From Paraburkholderia sacchari (GTDB lineage: Bacteria > Pseudomonadota > Gammaproteobacteria > Burkholderiales > Burkholderiaceae), in the NCBI RefSeq assembly GCF_000785435.2, contig NZ_JTDB02000001.1:648499-712498 (forward strand): DNA of 64,000 nt. The letters run 5' to 3'. Under the pieces are notes generated by a model that ran no database searches, was not told where the DNA came from, and was given only the letters and a program-made list of their open reading frames with translations. Positions 1 through 7,802 of this stretch are shown piece by piece. The first letter of the stretch is position 1; the number at the start of each line of letters is the position of its first letter. The translations under genes were made by a program, and so were the position numbers.

Positions 1-559
1 GCCGCGCGCCGCTATGCTGCACCAGGGTTGCGACGAGGCTTCACGAGCACGGCTTTTCACGGGGGATGGAACCAGAGGCCGGCTATGCGGAATTGCGGAT
101 TCGAAGCGCGCCGCAGCATCGCCTCAGTGGCTTGCTGGTCGTCGAAGTGGCCAGAGTTTGCCGGGTCGCGAAGCGTCTCAGGACCGGGACCGCCAGCGCT
201 TCGGTGACCTGCGGGGTGGTCATCCACATCATCAACGACCGCGGCGTGTGCAGGGCGGAAAGAAGATCGGAGTCGAGTTTGGCCATGTGTGGATCTTCCG
301 GAACAGTTGGGACAGAAAATGTCCCGATCAGCTGATACTTTTGCCACTTCGGCGGAAAATTCCCATGCTCGATGCGGATTATCGGGTGAATCCATGGAGC
401 AGGTGGACTGCTTTTGACAGCGAACGCAGGTATAGTCTTGGGGCGCAGACCGAGGATGTCATTTGTCGCAAGGATGCCGGCAAGAGTGGCCCACCAGATT
501 GAATGACTGATGAGGTAACGGGTCACACTGCGCCGGATAATAATAAGGAAGCCGACTTA
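1..559. other. No convincing gene at the left edge
   Basis: Open frames exist on both strands here, but none gives a protein I recognise. Similar-looking hydrophilic peptides appear in two shifted minus-strand frames (about 57-395 and 83-526), as expected of a decayed sequence or of high-GC chance frames. I see no clear ribosome binding site in front of any of them. The stretch precedes a small gene and two IS fragments, so it may be an old insertion scar. Confidence 0.4.
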
Positions 560-805
560 ATGAAGTACCCATTGTTTTTCGCGTGGGCGATAATTGTCTT
601 TGCTGTTGTGGTTGTTTTATTTCCCGATGCTCTCAAGTTAACTCCAATGGGGCCGGCCCTCTTTGCCGAACTGCTGGTGAAAACAGACGACTACGTGCAC
701 ATATACGTCGACCGTGAAACCGGGTGTCAATACGTGAGAGTGGGCTGGAGCATTACGCCGCGACTTCGGCGGGACGGCAAGCCGATGTGTGGCCTTTCAA
801 AATAG
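560..805 (+). CDS. Small membrane-anchored DUF6440-like protein
   Basis: An 81-residue protein. Residues about 1-27 form a hydrophobic anchor or signal segment. The C-terminal half holds a block of the type VDRETGCQY...TPRLRRDGKP, which resembles the DUF6440 pattern (DKETGV-Y ... TPLLDKDGKP) as I remember it; no function is known for that domain. I chose the ATG at 560 because AAGGAA lies at 545-550; a start at 503 would add 19 residues without a better site. The stop codon abuts the apparent left end of an ISKra4-type element at about 806, so the natural C-terminus may have been clipped by that insertion. Family assignment is from pattern memory only. Confidence 0.5.
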   Translation: MKYPLFFAWAIIVFAVVVVLFPDALKLTPMGPALFAELLVKTDDYVHIYVDRETGCQYVRVGWSITPRLRRDGKPMCGLSK

Positions 806-910
806 GGGTGGGGGACATCACGAAGTCCCGGCGAAAAGCCCAGCGAGCTCGCGCGGCACGCTGAGCCGTTTCCGCTACGCTGGCGACGTTGCCAACCGAT
901 CGGAGGTGCT

Positions 911-1051
911 ATGCGACTGATCATCGAGGCCCGCGTAGAGTGCGAGGAAGCGCGTGCGATCGATGCAACGGTTCTTGCTGTGGTTGAACGAAATGACCTC
1001 AGCCTCGCCGATCTGGGACTGACACTTGCTGAAGGTCGTGCCTTGCTCGCA
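911..1051 (+). pseudogene. 5' fragment of an ISKra4-family transposase
   Basis: Forty-seven codons starting at ATG 911, with GGAGG at 902-906, encode the usual N-terminus of ISKra4-type transposases (LIIEARVE, then LAVVER, then LGLTLAEGRALLA). The G-rich sequence from 806 (GGGGTGGGGGACATC) is plausibly the left end of the element. The reading stops matching the family exactly at 1051, where an IS3-family fragment begins on the other strand. Only the first tenth or so of the transposase remains, so the element is dead. Family assignment rests on motif recall. Confidence 0.6.
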
Positions 1052-1288
1052 CACCTGGATATCGAGCGCCTGCTCCGCCACCAGCCGCTTAAGCCGCTGA
1101 TTCTCTTCCTCAAGTTGCCGCAGACGCCGCGTCTCTGACACATCTATATCGCCGTAGCGGCTACGCCAGGTGTAGAACGTCGCATCCGATATGCCGTGCT
1201 TGCGGCATACGTCCGAGACCTTCATGCCAGCTTCGGCTTCCCTCAGCCCCCCGATAATCTGCTCTTCGCTAAACCGCGACTTCTTCAT
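1052..1288 (-). pseudogene. Truncated IS3-family OrfA transposase
   Basis: From ATG 1288 leftward, 79 residues match an IS3-family OrfA: MKKSRFSEEQIIGGLREAEA, then CRKHGISDATFYTWR (helix-turn-helix), then a leucine-rich coiled coil EEENQRLKRLVAEQALDIQV. The family continues LKDLL and overlaps OrfB, but here the match ends at 1052 and the frame runs into unrelated sequence. No OrfB is present. AGGAAA lies upstream of the start. The truncation point is exactly where the ISKra4 fragment on the opposite strand ends, which points to a recombination or deletion junction rather than a simple insertion. Confidence 0.8.
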
Positions 1289-1655
1289 GACAAGGTTTTT
1301 CCTGTCACGCAGCACAGAGCTTAACGTCCTGCCACCTCTGCACACCCTTATAACGCTCCTGCTTGCCGCTTGCACGCCACGGACCAATAGCCGCTGCGCG
1401 ATACAACAAGCTTGAAGCGGTGCCAGTAAGCGACTCCGTACACATACCATGATAGTTGCGTTAGCAACGAATTGCGAGTTCGCCGTGGGTTACCATCTCG
1501 GTCTTTTTGCACTGCCCGCCTTGCGGCCGTCACCGCCCTTGCCCCCGGGGCACTTGCCCGCTCCGACGTACTGTGTCCCTGGCCGATGCATTGATCAGAC
1601 GAATTGCCCTGGTGAAAACGAGCATTCCTTTGACGCTAGTTCGTCTTGCGCGGCA

Positions 1656-1710
1656 AAAGGTTATGCCGCAGAATCCATAAAAAATTCCACAGAGCACTTG
1701 TGGCATACAA
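1656..1710 (+). promoter_or_regulatory. Duplicated promoter/operator block, copy 1
   Basis: This 55-base block aligns with 6129-6184, upstream of the intact MFS gene at 6252. Shared segments are AAAGGTTATGC, AATCCAT, AATTCCACA and TGG(C/T)ATACA, in the same order with one single-base offset. The terminal TGGCATACAA (1701-1710) resembles the palindrome TGGTATACCA in front of the gntR gene at 7803. It is probably the control region of the deleted transporter whose tail remains at 1792-1956. Function is inferred from the duplication. Confidence 0.55.
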
Positions 1711-1791
1711 AGAGCTAACCTGCTACTACCTGGGACCCGCGAAAGAGACACCAGAAGTGAAGGGGCTGACAGCGCAGCAGCTGTGGTGCAG

Positions 1792-1956
1792 GGTCCGTTC
1801 GCGACGGCGTGCCACGACGCCTCGGCCTACGGCATTCGCTACGCGATGTTGGCCGTGAGCGTGGTGCTGCTGTGGTCGGCCGCGCATTACTTCCTTGCCT
1901 CGCGTCACCTTTCTCGCAGCAAGCAGTTCGTAGCCGTCGGCAGCCGACGGAAATAG
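1792..1956 (+). pseudogene. C-terminal remnant of an MFS transporter
   Basis: Fifty-four codons plus stop encode a tail (GPFATACHDASAYGIRYAML..., then WSAAHYFLASRHL) that closely matches the last residues of the two intact MFS proteins in this window (ending at 4693 and 7637). No in-frame start or body is present. A promoter-like block duplicated from the 6252 gene lies just upstream (1656-1710), so the gene appears to have lost more than 1 kb internally, keeping its control region and last exposed segment. Short residual translation from upstream is possible but would be in another frame. Confidence 0.75.
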
Positions 1957-1969
1957 ACCGGCAATAAAA

Positions 1970-1989
1970 AGCGGGCGCCAACGCCCGCT
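1970..1989. terminator. Hairpin in the porin leader
   Basis: AGCGGGCG (1970-1977) pairs with CGCCCGCT (1982-1989) around a CCAA loop. It is preceded by AAAAA on the plus strand, so read leftward it is a canonical stem followed by a U tract. Read rightward there is no U tract and it lies 20 bases before the porin start, where it could act as an mRNA stabiliser or leader structure. It also closes the MFS remnant. Confidence 0.45.
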
Positions 1990-2008
1990 AATACACGGAG
2001 ATCGTAAA

Positions 2009-3151
2009 GTGAAGAAGAAGTTATTGGCGGGTGTGATAGCGGCCGCAGTGGCGGGAGGTGCGCACGCGCAAAGCAGCGTGACGCTGTACGGGATCATCAG
2101 CGATGGCCTCACCTATGTGAACAACGCGGGCGGCCACTCGGTCGTCAAGCTCGATGACGGGATCAACCAGGCATCGCGCTGGGGCCTGCGCGGCGTCGAG
2201 GATCTCGGCGGCGGCCTGAGGACGATCTTCACGCTGGAGAACGGCTTTTCGCTGAACACGGGCACCGCGAGCCACGGCGGCGCGCTCTTCGGGCGCCGCG
2301 CTTTTGTGGGGCTGCAGAGCACGACGTTCGGCACGCTGATCGCCGGCTACGACTACGATTTCATCTACGACTACGTCTCGTACTACACCAACGTCTCACA
2401 GTTCGCGCCGTCCTACGCGTTCCACGGTGCGTATGACATCGACCGTCTCGCCGGCGAGCCGGTGAGTAATATGGTGCGTTTTGAAACGCCGACCTGGCAC
2501 GGCATCACGGCGGGCGTGATGTATGGCTTCAGCAATATTCCGGGCGCCTTCGCGGGAACGCCGACGGGCAACCCGCGCGTGATCAGCGCGGGCGTGAAGT
2601 ACAGTCCGACCGGCACGTTCAACGCGCCTTACTCGGGTTCGCTCACATTCACGAAGACGCAGGGCGGCAACGCGGCGCGCGGCGTGGGCACGATGGCGCA
2701 GGTCGCGCTCGACGCGCAATCGATCTATACGATCGCGGCGGGTGGCATGTATAGCCTGACCGATGCCTGGTCGATCAATGGTGTGTACACCTACACCAAT
2801 GCTTCGCAAAGCCCGCGCGGCGTGGTGACGGTGAGCGCCTATGAACTGGGGACGAGCTACCGGTTCGGACCGGCGCTTACGGTGGGTGGTGGTTTCACGT
2901 ACGTGGACCAGCACAAGCTCGGCAAGTACGATCTCTACACGGCAGGCGTGGACTACCGACTCTCGAAGCGCACCGACGTGTACCTGTTCGGTGTCTGGCA
3001 GCACGCGTTCGCGGGCCAGAAGTACGCCGACAGTTTCCTGATCTCGACCCCGTACTCGGTGCCTGGTCCGGGCGGGTCGCTCTACGGCAACAACGCTTCG
3101 ACCACGGCTAACCAGTTGGCTGTGCAGGTGGGTATCCGGCACCTCTTCTAA
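2009..3151 (+). CDS. Outer-membrane porin (Gram-negative trimeric type)
   Basis: A 380-residue general diffusion porin. Residues 1-20 are a signal peptide ending AHA before QSSVTLYG, the standard mature start of Burkholderia porins. The body shows the alternating beta-strand pattern (ASRWGLRGVEDLGGG, FGRRAFVGL, FGTLIAGYDYD), and the chain ends in phenylalanine (GIRHLF), the BAM recognition signal. The start is GTG, with CGGAG about eight bases upstream. It lies between transporter genes of an aromatic catabolic block, so it probably admits the substrate across the outer membrane, although such porins are often unspecific. A strong terminator follows directly. Confidence 0.93.
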   Translation: MKKKLLAGVIAAAVAGGAHAQSSVTLYGIISDGLTYVNNAGGHSVVKLDDGINQASRWGLRGVEDLGGGLRTIFTLENGFSLNTGTASHGGALFGRRAFVGLQSTTFGTLIAGYDYDFIYDYVSYYTNVSQFAPSYAFHGAYDIDRLAGEPVSNMVRFETPTWHGITAGVMYGFSNIPGAFAGTPTGNPRVISAGVKYSPTGTFNAPYSGSLTFTKTQGGNAARGVGTMAQVALDAQSIYTIAAGGMYSLTDAWSINGVYTYTNASQSPRGVVTVSAYELGTSYRFGPALTVGGGFTYVDQHKLGKYDLYTAGVDYRLSKRTDVYLFGVWQHAFAGQKYADSFLISTPYSVPGPGGSLYGNNASTTANQLAVQVGIRHLF

Positions 3152-3163
3152 CGCTTTTGCGGC

Positions 3164-3200
3164 ACGCCGGCAGCTCGCCTGGAAGCTGCCGGTGTTTTTT
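3164..3200 (+). terminator. Rho-independent terminator after the porin
   Basis: CCGGCAGCT (3167-3175) pairs with AGCTGCCGG (3184-3192); three more pairs extend the stem outwards, one of them G-U. A run of six T residues ends at 3200. It separates the porin transcript from the MFS gene downstream. Confidence 0.85.
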
Positions 3201-3280
3201 AGGAATCCTGTTCGAAGCGTGAGGCGGTTCAGACCGGCTTGTCCGCGAGCCCGCCATCAACGCCTGGAGAAGACGAGGTC

Positions 3281-4693
3281 ATGGAAAACGCCGGGAACAT
3301 ACTGCCCGCTGTCGGGGCCAAGAGGGGATCGAAGTATCGTGCATGGCTCTTGTTGTTGTTGAGCCTGATTTACGCATCGAGTTTCATCGATCGCATTTTC
3401 ATCGCCGTGGTGGGGCAGTCGATCAAGGTCGACATGAACCTGAGCGACCTGCAGATCGGGCTCCTGGGCGGCTTGGCTTTCTCGCTCTTCTATGCGACGC
3501 TGGGCATCCCGATGGCCCGGCTCGCCGACCGGATGAGCAGGGTTACGCTGATATCGCTGTCGATTGCGGCATGGTCGGTGATGACTGTGCTATGCGGCAA
3601 TGCAGGCAATTTTGCGCAGTTGCTGCTATACCGGCTTGGCGTCGGTATTGGCGAAGCTGGCAGCACGCCCACCGCGCATTCGCTGATCTCGGACGAGTTC
3701 CCCGAGGGCCGCCGCGCCACCGCCCTGGCGATCTATGCCCTCGGTCCTCCGCTTGGCGCAATAGGCGGCGCGATAGGCGGCGGCATGATTGCGCAGCATT
3801 ACGGCTGGCGTCCGGCCTTCTGGGTCGTCGGCGTGCCGGGTCTGATTCTCGCCGTCATTGCTTATCTGAGCCTGCGCGAACCTGAACGCGGGGCCATGGA
3901 CGGAATCGCCGCAGTCGATGCCCAGCGCAATGCCTCGCTGGGTGCCATCGCGGGCATCCTTTTGCGTAGTCCTCTGTTCCTGCAACTGTTGCTGGGTACG
4001 GTGATCGGCGCGTTCGCCCAGTACGGCATCAACCTGTTCATTCCGGCGTATCTGACGCGCGAATTCGGTCTGAATGCCGCGCAGGCCGGGCTGATGTTTG
4101 GTCTCACGATCGGCGTCGGTGGCGCGATTGGCACGACGTTCGGCGGATGGATTGCCGATAGGGCCGGAACCCGCGACAAGCGCTGGTATGCCTGGGTGCC
4201 AGCCTGGGGCACGCTGCTTGGGTTCGTGCCTGCCTCCCTCGCGTTCATGCAGTCCGACTGGCATATCGCGGCGGCGTTACTGTTTCTCGCCACGATCCTG
4301 TTGAGCTCATGGAATGGCCCCACATTCGCCGCGATTCATGGCCTCGTTGCGCCCCGCATGCGCGCTACGACGTCGGCGTTCGTGTTCCTGATGATGAACT
4401 TCGTCGGCCAGGGCGGCGGGCCGACTTTCATCGGATTCCTGAGCGATCGCATCGCCGCCCATCTGTTCGCGGACGGTGATTATTCGAAAGTCTGCCGAAT
4501 CCCGCATGGCGCTCATGGCGCTCATGGCGCTCAGGGGGCGATTGGGGCGGTGGCGAACTCGCCGTTCGCGCACGCCTGTGCGGACGCTTCGTCGGCTGGC
4601 CTGCGCTACGCGATGCTCTCGATGAGTCTGCTCCTCCTATGGGCTGCGTTCCACTACTTCCGCGCCGTGCGCCACGTCGACAAGCGGCATTGA
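3281..4693 (+). CDS. MFS transporter (spinster-like), aromatic-acid uptake candidate
   Basis: A 470-residue inner-membrane protein with about 12 hydrophobic segments. The motif LADRMSR after TM2 is the MFS loop 2-3 signature, and the GVGIGEAGSTPTAHSLI helix is shared with its paralogue at 6252. The start is ATG 3281 (GGAG 11 bases upstream); an upstream TTG would add 14 residues of no recognisable character. The last cytoplasmic or periplasmic loop carries a histidine-glycine-alanine repeat from a 9-base tandem repeat (4505-4531). It sits just before a Rieske oxygenase, so it probably imports that enzyme's substrate; the solute is not evident from sequence. Confidence 0.88.
   Translation: MENAGNILPAVGAKRGSKYRAWLLLLLSLIYASSFIDRIFIAVVGQSIKVDMNLSDLQIGLLGGLAFSLFYATLGIPMARLADRMSRVTLISLSIAAWSVMTVLCGNAGNFAQLLLYRLGVGIGEAGSTPTAHSLISDEFPEGRRATALAIYALGPPLGAIGGAIGGGMIAQHYGWRPAFWVVGVPGLILAVIAYLSLREPERGAMDGIAAVDAQRNASLGAIAGILLRSPLFLQLLLGTVIGAFAQYGINLFIPAYLTREFGLNAAQAGLMFGLTIGVGGAIGTTFGGWIADRAGTRDKRWYAWVPAWGTLLGFVPASLAFMQSDWHIAAALLFLATILLSSWNGPTFAAIHGLVAPRMRATTSAFVFLMMNFVGQGGGPTFIGFLSDRIAAHLFADGDYSKVCRIPHGAHGAHGAQGAIGAVANSPFAHACADASSAGLRYAMLSMSLLLLWAAFHYFRAVRHVDKRH
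4505..4531 (+). repeat. 9-bp tandem repeat inside the MFS gene
   Basis: Three perfect copies of CATGGCGCT give His-Gly-Ala three times in frame, followed by a decayed copy. The paralogue at 6252 has only a PHGTAAA-type loop at the equivalent place, so the expansion is specific to this gene. Repeat number changes would keep the frame. Confidence 0.85.
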
Positions 4694-4732
4694 TCGAGGC
4701 ATCGTCCAGTCGCAATTACGAACCCAATCATC

Positions 4733-6022
4733 ATGCTTACCGAAGAACAGAATTGCCAACTGACTCAGGTTGGCCCCGGCACGCCGATGGGCGAACTGAT
4801 GCGCCGGCACTGGCATCCGATCGCCGGCATCGACGAACTCGAGCGCGAGACGATCAAGCCCGTGCGCCTGCTTGGCGAGGATCTGGTGCTCTACAAGGAC
4901 CTGGGTGGACATTACGGCCTGATGGAGCGCTACTGCGCGCATCGCGGCGCGGACCTGGCCTACGGCTTTGTCGAGGAACATGGACTGCGCTGCAACTATC
5001 ACGGCTGGCATTACAACCATGGCGGGCAGTGCGTGGCGCAGCCTTACCAGGATCTGGTGGCGCCGCACGGCGCCATGCGTGAGCGGATCAGGCTGAAGGC
5101 CTACGAGGTCCGTGCGTGCGCGGGCCTGCTTTGGGCCTATCTCGGTCCTCAACCGGCGCCACAGTTGCCGGATTGGGAACCGTTCCACTGGCGCAATGGC
5201 TTCGTGCAAGCCGCATTCGCGAACGTGCCCTGCAATTGGCTGCAGACGCAGGAGAATTCAATTGATCCGCTGCATTTCGAGTGGATGCACGCCAATTGGG
5301 GGCGTCGCCTGCGCGGCGAGCGGGACTATGCGCCGGTACACCTCAAGATGGCATTCGAGGAATTTGAGCACGGCTTCATCTACCGGCGTGTGACCGAGGA
5401 TACCGACGAATCGCATCCCCTCTGGACGGCCGGTCGTGTCTGTCTCTGGCCCAACGGATTTTTCCTCGGGGACCACTTCGAGTGGCGGGTGCCCATCGAC
5501 GACGAAAATACGCTCAATGTGACTTGGTCGTATATACGCGTGCCCCGCGAGTCCGAGCCCTATGTCCAGGAGAGTATTCCGACCTGGCATGCGCCGGTCA
5601 CGGATCCTCAGACCGGCAAATGGATCAGCTCGCACGTGATCAACCAGGACATCATCGCGTGGTGCGGACAGGGGCGTATCGCAGACCGCACGCGTGAAAA
5701 CCTGGCCGCCAGCGACGCGGGCATCTTGATGATTCGCCGTCAGTATTTCCGGGACATGGAAGCCGTAGCGCAGGGGCTTGAGCCGAAGGGCGTGCGTCGG
5801 GAGGCTGCCGGCGTACAGGGCATTCCTCTGCCCTGTGGAGACTGGCGGGAGTTCTTCGCGAACAGCTTGCCTCGCAGCGAGTATGAGCGTCACCCTAAAT
5901 GGAGCAAGCTATTGCATCACTTCCTGTTCCATCCGGGGCAGCCCGATGCAGTCCGCCGTGCGTGCGAAGCGGCCACTGGCGTGACGATGAAAGACGTCGA
6001 CAGCGCCGCCGTGACGGTCTGA
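4733..6022 (+). CDS. Rieske non-haem iron oxygenase, oxygenase subunit
   Basis: A 429-residue aromatic-ring or O-demethylating oxygenase. The N-terminus (VGPGTPMGELMRRHWHP) is typical of the phthalate 4,5-dioxygenase/3-chlorobenzoate dioxygenase group. The Rieske [2Fe-2S] ligands are C68-x-H70 and C87-x2-H90. The mononuclear iron site is D178, H181 and H186 in DPLHFEWMH, preceded by N175. It needs a reductase; none is adjacent, and the nearest is the PDR-type gene at 10844-11836. It is flanked by two MFS genes, so it may initiate attack on the imported compound. The substrate cannot be told from sequence. Confidence 0.9.
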   Translation: MLTEEQNCQLTQVGPGTPMGELMRRHWHPIAGIDELERETIKPVRLLGEDLVLYKDLGGHYGLMERYCAHRGADLAYGFVEEHGLRCNYHGWHYNHGGQCVAQPYQDLVAPHGAMRERIRLKAYEVRACAGLLWAYLGPQPAPQLPDWEPFHWRNGFVQAAFANVPCNWLQTQENSIDPLHFEWMHANWGRRLRGERDYAPVHLKMAFEEFEHGFIYRRVTEDTDESHPLWTAGRVCLWPNGFFLGDHFEWRVPIDDENTLNVTWSYIRVPRESEPYVQESIPTWHAPVTDPQTGKWISSHVINQDIIAWCGQGRIADRTRENLAASDAGILMIRRQYFRDMEAVAQGLEPKGVRREAAGVQGIPLPCGDWREFFANSLPRSEYERHPKWSKLLHHFLFHPGQPDAVRRACEAATGVTMKDVDSAAVTV

Positions 6023-6128
6023 GACAGGCCGCAACCACGAGGACGGTTTTCTCTTTGACGTGTCGTGTCATCGGTGCCAGATAGGTGAAAACCATGACGC
6101 GTCTGGCTGCCACGGTCGTTGCATGACC

Positions 6129-6184
6129 AAAGGTTATGCAGGACAATCCATTAAGAATTCCACAATCGCTATCGTGGTATACAT
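6129..6184 (+). promoter_or_regulatory. Duplicated promoter/operator block, copy 2
   Basis: Matches 1656-1710 in order and spacing (AAAGGTTATGC, AATCCAT, AATTCCACA, then TGGTATACA). TGGTATACAT at 6175-6184 is one mismatch per half from the palindrome TGGTATACCA at 7721. It precedes the MFS gene at 6252 by about 70 bases and is probably its promoter and GntR-type operator. Confidence 0.55.
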
Positions 6185-6251
6185 ATAAATCGACAAGAGC
6201 CGCGAAACTGGCAGAGCCCGCGGCATTGTGCGAGATCATGGAGACATTTAG

Positions 6252-7637
6252 ATGACGGAACTTACTGCACAGAATGTGAGTACGAAGTCGGGCAGCAGCG
6301 GGTATCGGTGCTGGTTTTTGCTGGTACTGGTATTGATCTATGCGTCGAGCTTCGTCGATCGCATCATTGTTGCTGTCGTTGGGCAGGCCGTGAAGAGCGA
6401 CATGAGCCTCAGCGATTTCCAGGTCGGCCTGCTCGGCGGTCTCGCGTTCTCTATTTTTTATTCGGTGCTCGGCCTGCCGATTGCGCGTCTGGCTGACAAG
6501 TTCAACCGCGTCGTACTGATCTCGATCTCGATCATCGCCTGGTCCGCGATGACTGCGTTGTGTGGCACGGCAGGCGCCTTCTGGCAGCTGATGTTGTACC
6601 GCCTTGGCGTAGGTATCGGCGAAGCGGGCAGCACGCCGACCTCGCATTCGCTGATCGCGGACCAGTTCGGGCCGCGCCGCCGCGCAAGCGCGCTCGCAAT
6701 CTATGCGCTGGGCCCGCCCATCGGCGTGCTGGCCGGCGCGCTCGGCGGCGGCTGGCTCGTGCAGCATCTCGGCTGGCGTCCAGTCTTCTATGTGGTGGGA
6801 CTGCCGGGTCTCGTGCTGGGCCTGCTGGCATGGCTCACGCTCCGCGAGCCGAAGCGCGGCGGCGCCGATGGCATGGCTGCTGCAACGAATGCGAGTGCTC
6901 CGCCCATGAGCGAGGTGTTCAAACTGCTCATGTCCAGCCGCGCCTTCGTGCAGATGCTGCTTGGTACTGTGGTCGGCGCGTTTGCGCAGTATGGCGTCAA
7001 CCTGTTCATCCCGATGTACTTCATTCGCGCTTACGACATGAGCTTCGCTCAGGCCGGGCTAATCTTTGGTCTGGTGCTCGGCGTGGGCGGTATCATCGGC
7101 AATACCCTCGGCGGCGTATCTGCGGACTGGGCCAGCGCCAAGGACCGCCGTTGGTATGCGCGCATTCCCGCGATCGGTACCGCATTGGGTTTTCCGACGC
7201 TGGCACTTGCTTTCCTCTCGAACCAGTGGCAGGTAAGTGTCGCTCTGCTATTCATCGGTACGATCGCGCTCAACCTGTGGAACGGTCCGACATTTGCCGT
7301 AGTGCAGAGCATCGTCGAGCCGCGCATGCGCGCGACCGCGTCGGCAATCGTGTTTCTGCTCATGAACCTGATTGGTCAGGGCCTGGGTACGCCGGTGGTC
7401 GGATTCCTGAGCGACCATATTGCATCGCATCTGTTCACGCAGGGTGACTTCCATGCTGTGTGCACTCTGCCGAAGGGGCCGCATGGTACTGCGGCCGCCT
7501 TCCAGGGGCCGCTCGCGGCGGCCTGCCACGACGCCTCGGCCAACGGTGTGCGCTATGCCATGCTGGCGGTGACCGTGATGCTGGTCTGGTCGGCGGTGCA
7601 TTACTTCCGCGCGCAGCGCCATCTGAAGAACAGCTAA
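6252..7637 (+). CDS. MFS transporter (spinster-like), second copy
   Basis: A 461-residue, 12-segment permease, clearly paralogous to the 3281 gene along its whole length (YASSFVDRIIVAVVGQ, GVGIGEAGSTPTSHSL, FAQYGVNLF). The signature LADKFNR follows TM2. The ATG at 6252 has GGAGA 9 bases upstream. It carries its own promoter-like block (6129-6184) and its own strong terminator (7661-7692), so it is likely transcribed alone. A third family member survives only as a tail at 1792-1956. The specificity is unknown; the co-location implies an aromatic or alicyclic carboxylate. Confidence 0.88.
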   Translation: MTELTAQNVSTKSGSSGYRCWFLLVLVLIYASSFVDRIIVAVVGQAVKSDMSLSDFQVGLLGGLAFSIFYSVLGLPIARLADKFNRVVLISISIIAWSAMTALCGTAGAFWQLMLYRLGVGIGEAGSTPTSHSLIADQFGPRRRASALAIYALGPPIGVLAGALGGGWLVQHLGWRPVFYVVGLPGLVLGLLAWLTLREPKRGGADGMAAATNASAPPMSEVFKLLMSSRAFVQMLLGTVVGAFAQYGVNLFIPMYFIRAYDMSFAQAGLIFGLVLGVGGIIGNTLGGVSADWASAKDRRWYARIPAIGTALGFPTLALAFLSNQWQVSVALLFIGTIALNLWNGPTFAVVQSIVEPRMRATASAIVFLLMNLIGQGLGTPVVGFLSDHIASHLFTQGDFHAVCTLPKGPHGTAAAFQGPLAAACHDASANGVRYAMLAVTVMLVWSAVHYFRAQRHLKNS

Positions 7638-7660
7638 GCTTTCTCTGCATGCATCGACCG

Positions 7661-7692
7661 ACGGCGTCGTGTCCAGGACACGACGCCGTTTT
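7661..7692 (+). terminator. Strong rho-independent terminator
   Basis: ACGGCGTCGTGTC (7661-7673) pairs perfectly with GACACGACGCCGT (7677-7689) across a CAG loop and is followed by TTT. It ends the MFS transcript ahead of the gntR gene. Confidence 0.88.
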
Positions 7693-7720
7693 GCATTCTG
7701 GATCAGACAAGGGGCACAAC

Positions 7721-7730
7721 TGGTATACCA
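7721..7730. promoter_or_regulatory. Perfect palindrome TGGTATACCA, candidate GntR operator
   Basis: A ten-base perfect palindrome 73 bases ahead of the gntR start, with a partial copy (GGGGTATCAT) right behind it. Closely related sequences occur at 1701, 6175, 15355, 15553 and 15587, always in front of catabolic genes. Autoregulation by the GntR protein at 7803 is the simplest reading. Confidence 0.55.
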
Positions 7731-7802
7731 ATGGGGTATCATAGGACTACAAGCTGGTACGCATTATCTCGTTCAACTTCTCATGTTTGCGATTCTCATT
7801 CG

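Noticed and set aside
83..526. A 147-codon minus-strand frame at the left edge
   Set aside because: No family resemblance, no convincing start site and an overlap with equally long frames on both strands.
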